Shown here: in pieces, positions 9,212 through 17,848 of the stretch
Numbering within the stretch: position 1 is the first letter of the stretch
Layout: every line of letters starts with the position of its first letter
Assembly (NCBI GenBank): GCA_025934435.1
Contig: JAICYB010000017.1
Coordinates: 1 to 60,216, forward strand
DNA length: 60,216 nt
Source: Actinomycetes bacterium
GTDB lineage: Bacteria > Actinomycetota > JAICYB01
Direction of reading: 5' to 3'
Made by a program: the position numbers and the translations under genes
Notes under the pieces: model-generated
What the model was told of the DNA's origin: nothing
What the model saw: the letters and a program-made list of their open reading frames with translations, nothing else
Database searches by the model: none

Positions 9212-9919
9212 AGCCGGCTGAGAGTTGTGCAGATCTCAGCTCTGCCCCTTGCGTTAGTGATGACGCAAGTGCAGTTGGCTATTTGCTGGGAACTCCGAGT
9301 ATCTCGCGGTACCGATGTCAGCATCGCGTGCGAAAGTGCGATGTGAGCAGCGGTGACAATCCGTCGAGTGCGGACAATCAGCAGGAAAGGCCGGAACTAG
9401 AGCAGTGGATCGTCGGCTTTGTAGATGGTGAAGGCTGCTTCAGCGCACCCATCCAGCGGAATAGGACGCTGCGGATGGGTTGGCAGTTGCAGCCGGTGTT
9501 TTCAGTTGTGCAAGGCGAGAGTAGTGTCCGAGCTCTGGAGTTGATCCAGGACTATTTCGGATGCGGCAGGATCTATCGCAATCGCCGGCACGACAATCAC
9601 CGCGAAGACCTGATGCAGTACCAGGTCTCTCGACGGGCTGATCTGTTGTCGAAGATCATTCCGTTCTTCGAAGCGAATCCACTGAGAACCGTCAAGAGTG
9701 AGAATTTTCGGAAGTTTGCCGAGATCTGTCGGATGATGGAGCAAGGCGTTCACCTCACGATCGAGGGGATGCGCTCCATCGCGTTGATCTCGCAGACGAT
9801 GAACACTCAGAAGCGGTCTCGGTTCCTGGAATCCTCAGAGGCCATACGCCAGCCAGCTCTTCTCGACGCGGAGAGCTGAAGATATGGTCCTCCCCCCATG
9901 GCGACATGGGGAATCGGAG
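9212..9919 (+). mobile_element. Group I intron in 23S at E. coli position 1931, with homing endonuclease ORF
   Basis: The conserved run CTAAGGTAGCGAAATT is split: the 5' part ends CTAAGGT (T9211 = U1931) and AGCGAAATT resumes at 9920. Only this junction gives both a U at the end of the 5' exon and a G as the last intron base (G9919), the group I rule. Core-like elements are present: GGAC (9372-9375) can pair with GTCC (9887-9890) as P7, the latter in the S-like GAAGATATGGTCC, and a P9 hairpin CCCCATG/CATGGGG carries a GCGA tetraloop (9894-9911). A 5' hairpin CTGAGA/TCTCAG extends P1. The P1 pairing AAGG with CCTT just downstream is plausible but does not give a clean U-G at the splice site. 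The ORF lies between the P7 strands. Confidence 0.88.
9283..9879 (+). CDS. LAGLIDADG homing endonuclease encoded in the L1931 intron
   Basis: Intron ORF of up to 198 residues with a single LAGLIDADG motif, WIVGFVDGEGCF, about 40 residues from the first possible start. Single-motif enzymes of this type act as homodimers and cut the intronless 23S allele. Conserved neighbours include QPVFSVVQ, a Cys-Gly-Arg segment (YFGCGRIYRNRR) and LLSKIIPFFE, typical of rRNA-intron LAGLIDADG proteins. The start is uncertain: TTG 9283, GTG 9328 or GTG 9343; all lie upstream of or within the 5' strand of the predicted P7, so the ORF overlaps the ribozyme core. The reading frame is intact, so the element may be active. 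Confidence 0.9.
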   Translation: MLGTPSISRYRCQHRVRKCDVSSGDNPSSADNQQERPELEQWIVGFVDGEGCFSAPIQRNRTLRMGWQLQPVFSVVQGESSVRALELIQDYFGCGRIYRNRRHDNHREDLMQYQVSRRADLLSKIIPFFEANPLRTVKSENFRKFAEICRMMEQGVHLTIEGMRSIALISQTMNTQKRSRFLESSEAIRQPALLDAES

Positions 9920-9966
<47 letters not shown>

Positions 9967-10216
9967 CGACTTGGGCGCTGTCTCAACCAGAGGTCCGGCG
10001 AAATTGCATTGGCGGTGAAGATGCCGTCTACCCGCAGAAGGACGGAAAGACCCCGGGACCTTTACTGCAGCTAGATGTTGGATTCTGGTTCGTGTTGTGC
10101 AGGATAGGCGGGAGACTTTGAAGCGCTGGCGTCAGCTGGCGTGGAGTCGCCCTTGAGATACCGCCCTGCATGTGCTGGGATCCTAACCAAGGTCCATGAT
10201 CTGGATCTGGGACCAC

Positions 10217-10251
<35 letters not shown>

Positions 10252-10487
10252 CAAAAGGTAACGGAGGCGCCCCAAGGTCTCCTCAGTGTGGTTGGCCATC
10301 ACACGTCGAGTGCAAGGGCACAAGGAGGCTTGACTGCGAGACTGACAGGTCGAGCAGGGACGAAAGTCGGGCCTAGTGATCCTTACGTGGCAAGTGGAAG
10401 CGCGTGAGCTAAACGGCTAAAAGGTACCCCGGGGATAACAGGCTTATTCCGCCCGAGCGTCCACAGCGACGGCGGAGCTTGGCACCT

Positions 10488-10786
10488 CAAATCGGGGGTG
10501 TTGCGGCAGAAATGTCGCAAGTAGTGTCGGCTTATAACGGTGAAACCCTAGTTGCGTCAGCAACGGGCGATGCCGTGGGAAGTCGGTCGGGAGACATGTG
10601 ACCTTTAGAAGTGGTCTCCCGCGTGTGACCCCGTAACGACTGAGGCCTACGGGCCGAGGTATCGGTCTTATCCGTCAAGAAGTGATCAGCGGAAATCTAC
10701 GATCGGTACAAGACGCCGACCCCTCGCCTTTGGTCAAGGCAGGGTGAAGACATAGTCTGCGCCACCGGAAACGGTGGAGAAACGTG
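10488..10786 (+). mobile_element. ORF-less group I intron in 23S at E. coli position 2500
   Basis: The peptidyl-transferase sequence GGCACCTCGATGTCGG is split after GGCACCT (T10487 = U2500), and CGATGTCGG resumes at 10787. The last intron base is G10786. The 5' exon GGCACCT (10481-10487) pairs with an internal guide GGGTGTT (10496-10502), including the obligatory U-G wobble at the splice site. GACT (10638-10641) pairs with AGTC (10754-10757) as P7, the latter within GAAGACATAGTC. A P9 hairpin CCACCG-GAAA-CGGTGG (10762-10777) follows. At 299 nt it has no room for an endonuclease and would depend on a trans-acting one or simply be inherited. All diagnostic group I features are visible. Confidence 0.92.
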
Positions 10787-10816
10787 CGATGTCGGCTCGT
10801 CGCATCCTGGGGCCGG

Positions 10817-10871
<55 letters not shown>

Positions 10872-10872
10872 T

Positions 10873-10903
<31 letters not shown>

Positions 10904-11258
10904 TCTGCGGGCGGAGGAGACTTGAGAAGAGCTGTCCCTAGTACGAGAGGACCGGGACGGACGTACCTCTAGTGTGCGAGTTGTCGCGCCAGCGGCACGG
11001 CTCGTTAGCTACGTGCGGAACGGATAAGCGCTGAAAGCATCTAAGTGCGAAGCCGACCCCAAGATGAGGTCTCCCACTGGGTTAACCAGGTAAGGCCCCC
11101 AGCCAGAACACTGGGTTGATAGGCCGGAGGTGGAAGCGCAGTAATGCGTTGAGCCGACCGGTACTAATAGGCCGAGGGCTTGGTTTGAAGGTGCCTGCGC
11201 TCGCTACAGGGTTGTCGCCCCCGAAAGGGTGGATCGGCGGCCCGGAATACGAAGGATT

Positions 11259-11378
11259 GTCTCGGTGCCCTTAGCGGAGGGGTCACACCCGGTCCCATTC
11301 CGAACCCGGAAGTTAAGCCCTCCAGCGCCGATGGTACTGCCCTCCAACGGGGGTGGGAGAGTAGGTCGGTGCCGGGAC
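11259..11378 (+). rRNA. rrf: 5S ribosomal RNA
   Basis: 120 nt with terminal stem GTCTCGG (5') and CCGGGAC (3'), and the internal conserved stretches CCCATTCCGAACCCGG and GCGCCGATGGTACTG. It is the third gene of the rRNA operon. Confidence 0.97.
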
Positions 11379-11388
11379 GCTAATCAAG

Positions 11389-11419
11389 AAGAAGCGGCTC
11401 TTTCGAGAGCCGCTTCTTT
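11389..11419 (+). terminator. rRNA operon intrinsic terminator
   Basis: A perfect 13 bp stem (11389-11401 with 11406-11418) encloses a TTCG loop and ends in a short T run. It lies 11 bp after 5S, where the rRNA operon terminator is expected. Confidence 0.85.
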
Positions 11420-11452
11420 GCGTTCGGGCGCCTGTACCATGAAGCCGCCCCG

Positions 11453-12619
11453 ATGCCGGACACAATCTCGTGCCCCAACTGCGGACGCAGCGTCGAGCCG
11501 GGCTTCCGCTTCTGCGATAGCTGCGGACACAAGCTCGAAGCGCCGAAGCCCCCGCCGCCGCCGGCGGACGAACCGACGTGGCATGTCCCGATCGAAGAGA
11601 CGTCCAAGCCGATGCTCGAACGTCTGCGTGAGCGACGGCCCGAACGCCCGGACGACGACATCTTCAAGCCCCCGAAGCCGGCGGACGAACCGACAACGGG
11701 ACCGATCGCCGTGCCGACGCGCGAGGTCGTCGGGACCAAACCACCACCACCCAAACCGGTCGAAGCGCCGAAGCCCGCGCCGGCGTGGCACCCCGTCGCG
11801 AAGGCGGAGGTCGCACCGGCGTCGACGCTGCGCGTCGTCCTGACGTGGATCCTGCACGTCGTCATCGCCTTCATCTGTGGCGCCCTGCTGCTGTTTGCGG
11901 CCGGTACGGTCGCGTCGCTCCTCAGCAATGGTCGGACGGCGCTCCTCGAGCTCAGAGGGCTCCCGATCTTCCTCGCGGGAGCGACGGCGGTGATCGTCTT
12001 CACGCTGCTCCGCACCGGACGGGTCCGGCTCACCGCGTCACGACAGATCACCGCGATCACCGTCGTGCTCGGATTCGTCCTGCTCGTCGGCGGCTCGGCG
12101 ATCGCGTACCGGCCCGCGACGATGCACACGGCGCAGCAACACCTCGATCGCCTGCTGCGCGTGTACGGTCCGACGGAGAAGCAAGCGTTCGACGCGTTCG
12201 AAGGTGACATCACCGATTGGAACGGTGAGCGCGACCACTACCGAAGCGACATCCTCGCGCGGTTCCTCGGCGGAAAGATGGACGCCGCGACGTTCCGTGT
12301 GGACGCGAGTGCGTCAGAAGAAACACTGAAAGGTTCGATCGACAGCATGAACACGCACGCGGACGGCGCGAACAACTTGCGCGTGCGCGATGCGCTGCGC
12401 GGGCTCGCGTCGATCTACGACGACCAGATGTCGGGGATCAACCTGCTCACGCGAGGTGTGCTCGAAGGCGACGCCGGACAGAGCCTCGTCGCGCAGGGAG
12501 ACACTCGCTTCAAGGACGCCGGGAAGCGACTCGTCCAGTACTTCCACCTCCGCATCGAGCCGCTCCTGCAACGCGCGGGCATCGACACTGCCGGGTTCCA
12601 GACGGCCGTCTCCGGCTAG
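11453..12619 (+). CDS. Zinc-ribbon membrane protein of unknown function
   Basis: The 388-residue protein begins with a zinc ribbon (CPNCGRSVEPGFRFCDSCG, residues about 7-25), then a long Pro/Lys-rich disordered linker to about residue 120. Three hydrophobic segments follow: VVLTWILHVVIAFICGALLLF, the IFLAGATAVIVF region and the ITVVLGFVLLVGGSAIAY region. The remaining 190 residues are a hydrophilic, mostly helical domain, probably outside the membrane. Zinc-ribbon plus linker plus membrane domain is a common architecture in this phylum but gives no function. It is the first gene after the rRNA terminator and lies 33 bp before the cyclase gene, possibly in one transcript. Confidence 0.65.
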   Translation: MPDTISCPNCGRSVEPGFRFCDSCGHKLEAPKPPPPPADEPTWHVPIEETSKPMLERLRERRPERPDDDIFKPPKPADEPTTGPIAVPTREVVGTKPPPPKPVEAPKPAPAWHPVAKAEVAPASTLRVVLTWILHVVIAFICGALLLFAAGTVASLLSNGRTALLELRGLPIFLAGATAVIVFTLLRTGRVRLTASRQITAITVVLGFVLLVGGSAIAYRPATMHTAQQHLDRLLRVYGPTEKQAFDAFEGDITDWNGERDHYRSDILARFLGGKMDAATFRVDASASEETLKGSIDSMNTHADGANNLRVRDALRGLASIYDDQMSGINLLTRGVLEGDAGQSLVAQGDTRFKDAGKRLVQYFHLRIEPLLQRAGIDTAGFQTAVSG

Positions 12620-12652
12620 CCGAAACGGCCTCTGACCTGCGGATATAGCGGC

Positions 12653-14125
12653 GTGGCCCCCGAAGACGTCGTAGCTCTCCGCAACAGGCTTTGGATCCGC
12701 TACCTCGTCGTGAACCTGATCGGGATCGTTCCGCTCCTCCTGTACTTCGGGCTCGGAGCGAGATATTTCGTACTGACGGCGAGCTACACGTCGCCGAGCG
12801 TCTGGATACTTCCGTTCGGGGTGTACGTGCCTCCGTGGCTGTTCGTGCGACGGCAACTCTGGAAGCGGTTCCGCGTGATCGAGACGTGGGCTACCACCGA
12901 CCGAGACCCGACGCCGGACGAAGCGCACGAACTGATTGATCTGCCGCGCGCGTTGACGGTGTATGCGTTCGGTCACTGGGTGTGGAGCGTTGGATGGGCG
13001 ATCTATTCAGGCCTCGTCAACTTCGACCACCTCGGTGTGCAGCTTGTGAGGGTGTGTGTCGCGATCCTCATGGGATCGATGATCGGTTGTTCTCTTACCT
13101 ATCTCGCGACAGAAGATGCGCTGCGATCGTTGTACATCCGCGCCTTGAGTGACCGTGCTACGACGAACTCAAGTGTCGGCGTTCGTCCGCGACTGATCAT
13201 GGCGTGGGTCGCGGGCGCTGCGACGTACTTCGTCGCCATCGGCCTCACCGTGAACGGCTTCCCGCTCGCGCGCTCTGCGCCGTTCCTCTACGGCATATGC
13301 GCCTTCGGACTCGCCGTCGGTGCGATCGTGACGGTTAGCGCTGCGAGATCCGTCGCGCGTCCGCTCGACGTCGTGAGCGCCGCACTTGCTCGCGTGGAGG
13401 GTGGCGATCTTGATGCGTCCGTTCCGGTAGACGACGCCGGGGAGGTCGGCCGCCTCCAGATGGGCTTCAACCGGATGGCGGCGGGGCTGCGGGAACGGGA
13501 CCGTCTCGAGAAGCTCTTCGCTCGTCACGTCGGACCGGACGTCGCGAAGCGGGCGATCGCGGCGACGGGTCTCGGTGGCGTTCACATCGAGGCCACCGTG
13601 CTGTTCGTCGACATCATCGGCTCGACGGCCCTCGCTGCCGAACGTCCACCCGAAGCGATCGTTGCGATGGTGAACGCGCTGTTCGAAGACGTCATCCGCG
13701 GGGTCGCGGCGTGCGGTGGACTCGTCAACCAGTTCCAAGGTGACGGCGCACTCTGCATCTTCGGCGCGCCCATCGAGATCCCCGACCATGCGGCACGTGC
13801 ACTGACCGCCGCGGCCCTCCTCCGGCAGGACATCGTTGGGCTCGCCGGCGTCTACCCCGGATTCGACGCCGCGATCGGTGTCTCTACCGGACAGGTCGTC
13901 GCCGGCGATGTCGGCACGGAAGACCGTGCTGAGTACACCGTCATCGGAGATGCCGCGAACGAAGCGGCACGCTTGACCGATCAGGCGAAGGCGAGACCAT
14001 CTCGAGTCCTTGTGAGTGAGACGACGATCCGCGCAGCCGGCGTGCTCGATGGAGGTTGGGTTCCGGCAGGCGCGCTCGAACTTCGAGGCCGACCGCGTCC
14101 GACGGGCGTGTACGAACCGGAGTAA
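12653..14125 (+). CDS. Membrane-bound class III adenylate/guanylate cyclase with HAMP domain
   Basis: The 490-residue protein has about six transmembrane segments (to residue about 230), a HAMP linker (RSVARPLDVVSAALARVEGG... to about 283) and a C-terminal class III cyclase domain. Metal-binding Asp residues are seen in VLFVDIIGST (Asp320) and FQGDGALCIFGAP (Asp364), and VIGDAANEAARL holds the conserved Asn (436). The layout matches the six-helix HAMP cyclases of mycobacteria such as Rv3645. It would form cAMP from ATP in response to a membrane signal; guanylate specificity cannot be excluded by eye. The GTG start sits 5 bp after GATATA, suggesting a leaderless promoter. It converges on the PMT-like gene. 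Confidence 0.9.
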   Translation: MAPEDVVALRNRLWIRYLVVNLIGIVPLLLYFGLGARYFVLTASYTSPSVWILPFGVYVPPWLFVRRQLWKRFRVIETWATTDRDPTPDEAHELIDLPRALTVYAFGHWVWSVGWAIYSGLVNFDHLGVQLVRVCVAILMGSMIGCSLTYLATEDALRSLYIRALSDRATTNSSVGVRPRLIMAWVAGAATYFVAIGLTVNGFPLARSAPFLYGICAFGLAVGAIVTVSAARSVARPLDVVSAALARVEGGDLDASVPVDDAGEVGRLQMGFNRMAAGLRERDRLEKLFARHVGPDVAKRAIAATGLGGVHIEATVLFVDIIGSTALAAERPPEAIVAMVNALFEDVIRGVAACGGLVNQFQGDGALCIFGAPIEIPDHAARALTAAALLRQDIVGLAGVYPGFDAAIGVSTGQVVAGDVGTEDRAEYTVIGDAANEAARLTDQAKARPSRVLVSETTIRAAGVLDGGWVPAGALELRGRPRPTGVYEPE

Positions 14126-14148
14126 GGACCTCTCGCCGGGTGGGACGC

Positions 14149-16134
14149 TCACAGACCCCACGGAAGCGACGGCGGGTCGATCTGGAACCTCCAGCGCGCG
14201 AGCAGAGATGTGATCCGTGCTTGCGGCATGCGGGTCCCGTTCGCGAGCGGCCACGTCTGAACAGAGACGAACAAAACGACCGATACCACCGCGACCACGA
14301 CGGCGCGCTGTAGCCAGCCTGCTCTCAACCCTCGCCACAGCAGTGCCGCGAGGGCGATCGCTCCGAACGGAAGGAGCTCCGCGGAGTGATAGACGAGCGT
14401 CGCCCGCGGCACGTAGAACCACGGGACGACCTCCGCCGCGGCGGCCAGAGCGATGACGCGCAGCGCACGATCGTGACGCGTGACCGCGGCCCACGCGACG
14501 GCGATGCTGCTCGAAACGGCGAGAGCAGCGTTCGGGATCAGCCACATCTCCACGCGGATCGCGCGGGTCGCGGGTGTCGCCCAGAGCCGGAACGCGCGCG
14601 CTCCGAAGGCCCACTGATACCACGGGGACTCGAAGTACGTGTAGCTCGAAGCGATGTGGGAGCGCAGCATCGCGCGGTGTTGCGCAACGATGTTCGCGAG
14701 TCCGTTCGGGATGAATGTGAGCACGTAGACGACCGGAACGAGGGCTGCGACTCCCGCGGCAACTGCAAGTACTCGCATCGGAGAAGCGCCGGCGCAACGA
14801 AGCAGTGCATCGTCGCCATTCCGGTAGAGGTCCCACGCGAGGAATGCGGCGATCCCGAAGAGCGGCCACGCGCCGTTCCACTTGACGGACGCACCCGACC
14901 CGCAGCAGACGGCGGTTCCGACGAGCCACGCGAAGCGGTGCGATCGCGAAACCTTGGCCGAAAGGACGCAGAACCACGCGGCGACGGTCAGGAAGACGAT
15001 CGGCATGTCCGGAAGCGCAAGACGCGAGAGCGTTTGCTGCATCGGATCGACGACGAGGATCGCGCCGGCCGTTGCCGCGACGGCGAGCGAACCCGTTACG
15101 CGCAACGCAAGCAGCGCCGTCATGGCAACGGCGAGTGCGCCGAAGACGACGACGATGGCGCGTGCCGAGGGGAGCATCCCGGAAGTGAAGACGGTGAAGA
15201 AGCCATCCTTGTCGGCGACACCCGCGCCGAACGGTGTCGATACCAGAGCTCGCGGTGCGCCGTGAAGTGTCACGGTACCGATGTGCGCGAGTGACGTCGC
15301 TTCGATCGCGGAAAGGGTTCGTCCGCTGCTGGACCAGATGATGCTCGGCGTGGTTGCCGTCGTCTCGCCCGTCCCAAGATGGTCCAGCGAGAACGCTACG
15401 CGGCTGCCGTAGGGATCGATCGTTTCCGCCGTGCCATTCGGCTCCCGGACGACGAGACGGTACGCGTGCGGCGTGTTCCCGGCTTGGTCATCGACGATCG
15501 CGGCGAGACCGAGCGGGCGCGCATGCACGCGGATGCGCGCGAGCACCTCGCCCGCCGTCGAGATCCGCTCGACCAGTCGCTGCGACGGCAGGGTTGCCCA
15601 CAGCGCATCGTCCGGACCATCGCCGACGACGTCCCCGACGCCGCGAGCAAGCGTCCGACCGCCGCCGACCGCACGCAGGTCGCCGCGCTTGTCTGTCGCA
15701 TACGCGCGTGCACCGACCAACGCAACGCGCGCTACATCGAGCGGCGAGGCGAGGCGATGCCGCTCGTGGACAGCGCAGTCGCTCGTGACGTCACCGGCAT
15801 GAAGCATCCGGCCGCTATCGAGCCATGCGATGTGAGATCCGTCCGTCGCGACCGGGAACCAGTCCCGCGACGGCGCTCGCGCGCGGCACTTCACGTGGAT
15901 CCCGCCGAACGCGCGGATCGCGAGAGATGCGAGCTCTTTGAAGAGCGGCGGGTGCGCGGGCTCGGTGTGTGGATCCGTCCCGCTGATGTAGCGGCCGGCG
16001 GCCGGGACGTAGAGAAACTCGTCGAACGCGAAGGTGTGTGGCGTGAAGATGCCCGGCCCACGCACGGCGATCGAAACAGCGAACAGCAGCGCGGCAACGG
16101 CGACCCCACGCCGCCCGATGGGACTTGTGCTCAC
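14149..16134 (-). CDS. PMT/GT39-like polyprenol-phosphate glycosyltransferase with large extracytoplasmic insert
   Basis: The 661-residue membrane protein has the GT39/PMT signature: TM1 followed by TFAFDEFLYVPAAGRYI (Asp38-Glu39, the catalytic acidic pair), then EPAHPPLFKELA. After about residue 320 come roughly nine hydrophobic segments with the PMT-typical SVKWNG motif. Such enzymes transfer mannose or related sugars from polyprenyl phosphate to secreted proteins. Unusually, residues about 85-320 form a hydrophilic, beta-rich block with repeated short strands (HIAWLDSGRM, LVGARAYATDKRGDL, DALWATLPSQRLVER) that looks like a beta-propeller inserted in the first outer loop. An ATG further upstream would start inside the tRNA gene, so GTG 16134 is chosen. 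It converges on the cyclase gene. Confidence 0.8.
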   Translation of the reverse strand: MSTSPIGRRGVAVAALLFAVSIAVRGPGIFTPHTFAFDEFLYVPAAGRYISGTDPHTEPAHPPLFKELASLAIRAFGGIHVKCRARAPSRDWFPVATDGSHIAWLDSGRMLHAGDVTSDCAVHERHRLASPLDVARVALVGARAYATDKRGDLRAVGGGRTLARGVGDVVGDGPDDALWATLPSQRLVERISTAGEVLARIRVHARPLGLAAIVDDQAGNTPHAYRLVVREPNGTAETIDPYGSRVAFSLDHLGTGETTATTPSIIWSSSGRTLSAIEATSLAHIGTVTLHGAPRALVSTPFGAGVADKDGFFTVFTSGMLPSARAIVVVFGALAVAMTALLALRVTGSLAVAATAGAILVVDPMQQTLSRLALPDMPIVFLTVAAWFCVLSAKVSRSHRFAWLVGTAVCCGSGASVKWNGAWPLFGIAAFLAWDLYRNGDDALLRCAGASPMRVLAVAAGVAALVPVVYVLTFIPNGLANIVAQHRAMLRSHIASSYTYFESPWYQWAFGARAFRLWATPATRAIRVEMWLIPNAALAVSSSIAVAWAAVTRHDRALRVIALAAAAEVVPWFYVPRATLVYHSAELLPFGAIALAALLWRGLRAGWLQRAVVVAVVSVVLFVSVQTWPLANGTRMPQARITSLLARWRFQIDPPSLPWGL

Positions 16135-16136
16135 TG

Positions 16137-16210
16137 TGGGCCCGGAAGGACTCGAACCTTCGACCAAGGGATTATGAGTCCCCTGCTCTGACCGACTGAG
16201 CTACGGGCCC
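16137..16210 (-). tRNA. tRNA with CAU anticodon (tRNA-Met elongator or tRNA-Ile2)
   Basis: On the minus strand the 74 nt fold as a cloverleaf: acceptor GGGCCCG/CGGGCCC with discriminator A, D arm TAGCTCAGTCGG, anticodon stem GGGGA/TCCCT around loop CTCATAA, and T arm with GGTTCGAGTCC. The anticodon is CAU. The GAGCAGGGGACTCATAAT...CTTGGTCG body resembles E. coli tRNA-Ile2 (whose C34 is modified to lysidine) at least as much as elongator tRNA-Met, so identity is left open. It is not an initiator: the acceptor starts G-C and the anticodon stem lacks the three G-C pairs of initiators. The 3' CCA is not encoded (genomic ACAG). Confidence 0.95.
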
Positions 16211-16236
16211 GCCGACCCGATTAGGATGCCACCCGT

Positions 16237-17838
16237 ATGGAAGCGAACGGGGGACATCTCGTCGCAGAGATGTTGCAGCGCCGGGGAGTCGATGTCGTCT
16301 ACACGCTCTCCGGCGGCCACATCTTTTCGATCTACGACGGTTGCGTGAAGCGCAACATCCGTCTCGTCGACGTGCGTCACGAACAGACGGCGGCGTTCGC
16401 TGCTGAAGCGCACGCGAAGCTGACTCGCGACGTAGGCGTTGCGTGTATCACCGCGGGACCGGGCGTGACGAACGCCGTCAGTGCGATGACGACCGCGCAC
16501 TTCAACGGTTCGCCGACGCTCATCCTCGGAGGACGCGCGCCACAGTCCCGGTGGGGTGCCGGTTCCCTGCAGGAGCTCGACCACCTGCCGATCGTCTCCA
16601 GCGTGACGAAACACGCGGAAACCGTCTTCAAGGGCGATGACGTCCCGCGTGCCATGGCGAACGCGATCTCGGCGGCGACATCCCGCCATCGCGGTCCGGT
16701 GTTCCTCGACTTCCCGATGGACGGCTTGTTCCGTCCTGTCGAGGCCGATGCGTTGCCCGACGTCGTCGAACAGCACGCGCCTCACGGTGGCGATCTCGAT
16801 AGAGCGAAGGCACTCCTGCAGGAAGCGGAGCGTCCGGTGCTGATCGTCGGAACCGATGTCTGGCTGAACCGCGCCGAAGATGTCCTCCGCCATCTCGTCG
16901 AGGTGGCGCAGATCCCGGTCATCCCGAACGGGATGGGGCGTGGTTGCCTCGCCGCCGATCACCCGCTGTGTTTCTCGCGCGCGCGGTCGTTCGCGCTGAA
17001 AAACGCGGATCTCGTAGTCGTTGCCGGAACGCCGCTCGACTTCCGCTTGGGGTTCGGGCGTTTCGGTGACGCGAAGACGGTCCACATCCAGGACAGCGAA
17101 GCAGGCATCGGAACGCACGCGAACCCGGACGCCGCCGTCTGGGGCGACATCGCGGCGATCCTCCACGAGCTCGCGGACGAGCAACCGATCGACCGGACGG
17201 AATGGATCGGCAAGGTGACGAACGAGGAACGAACGCGGCGCGAAGCGGACGAGGCCGACCTCAACTCCGACGCGTACCCGATCCACCCCGCCCGGGTGTA
17301 CGGCGTACTCCGCGAGAAGCTCGATCGCGATGCCGTGGTCGCCGGAGACGGCGGCGACTTCGTCTCATACGCCGGACGTTTCGTCGACGTGCAGACGCCG
17401 GGAGCCTGGCTCGATCCGGGTCCCTACGGGTGCCTCGGGCTCGGTCTCGGTTATGCCATCGCCGCGCGCGTTGTGCATCCCGACCGTCAGGTCGTTCTCA
17501 TGGCCGGGGACGGAGCCCTCGGATTCTCCGGCATGGATCTCGACACGCTCGTCCGGATGAACCTGCCCGTGGTGATCGTCGTTGGGAACAACGGTATCTG
17601 GGGTCTCGAGAAGCATCCGATGCAAGCGATGTACGGCTACGACGTCGCCGCCGATCTGAATCAAGAAGCTCGCTACGACGACATCTTGAAGGCGTTCGGC
17701 GGCGCGGGGGAGACGATCGAGAAGGCGGTCGACCTCCCGGACGCATTCGATCGCGCGCTCGGCGCCGGTGTGCCGTACCTCTTGAACGTGCTGACGGATC
17801 CCGCGAACGCATACCCGCGTTCGAGCAACCTCGCCTGA
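16237..17838 (+). CDS. ThDP-dependent acetolactate synthase-like enzyme (IlvG type)
   Basis: The 533-residue protein has the full ThDP-enzyme layout: N-terminal PYR domain with the activating Glu49 in VRHEQTAAFAAEA and the GPGVTNAVSAM loop, a central domain, and a C-terminal PP domain with GDGALGFSGMDLDTLV ending in the NN of VVGNNGIWGLEKHPM. The run of motifs (TLSGGHIFSIYDGC, GRAPQSRWGAGSLQE, NVLTDPANAYPRSSNLA) closely follows mycobacterial IlvG (Rv1820). Annotated homologs are called acetolactate synthase, but the family also holds oxalyl-CoA decarboxylase and 2-hydroxyacyl-CoA lyase, and no regulatory subunit gene is nearby, so the reaction is uncertain. TAGGAT 9 bp before the ATG suggests a near-leaderless promoter. 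Confidence 0.85.
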   Translation: MEANGGHLVAEMLQRRGVDVVYTLSGGHIFSIYDGCVKRNIRLVDVRHEQTAAFAAEAHAKLTRDVGVACITAGPGVTNAVSAMTTAHFNGSPTLILGGRAPQSRWGAGSLQELDHLPIVSSVTKHAETVFKGDDVPRAMANAISAATSRHRGPVFLDFPMDGLFRPVEADALPDVVEQHAPHGGDLDRAKALLQEAERPVLIVGTDVWLNRAEDVLRHLVEVAQIPVIPNGMGRGCLAADHPLCFSRARSFALKNADLVVVAGTPLDFRLGFGRFGDAKTVHIQDSEAGIGTHANPDAAVWGDIAAILHELADEQPIDRTEWIGKVTNEERTRREADEADLNSDAYPIHPARVYGVLREKLDRDAVVAGDGGDFVSYAGRFVDVQTPGAWLDPGPYGCLGLGLGYAIAARVVHPDRQVVLMAGDGALGFSGMDLDTLVRMNLPVVIVVGNNGIWGLEKHPMQAMYGYDVAADLNQEARYDDILKAFGGAGETIEKAVDLPDAFDRALGAGVPYLLNVLTDPANAYPRSSNLA

Positions 17839-17848
17839 CGTCGGCGCA

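Noticed and set aside
9201..9214. Alternative intron junctions at 1932, 1933 or 1934 (shared AGC at both ends)
   Set aside because: The AGC ambiguity allows four cut points, but only 1931 leaves U at the 5' exon end and G at the intron end as group I splicing needs.
13169..14977. Long minus-strand ORF opposite the cyclase and overlapping the PMT-like gene
   Set aside because: Out of frame with the PMT-like coding sequence and antisense to the cyclase; its translation has no recognisable motif.
16135..16167. Upstream ATG start for the PMT-like protein
   Set aside because: This extension is encoded by the tRNA gene itself; a GTG at 16134 just after the tRNA gives a sensible membrane N-terminus.
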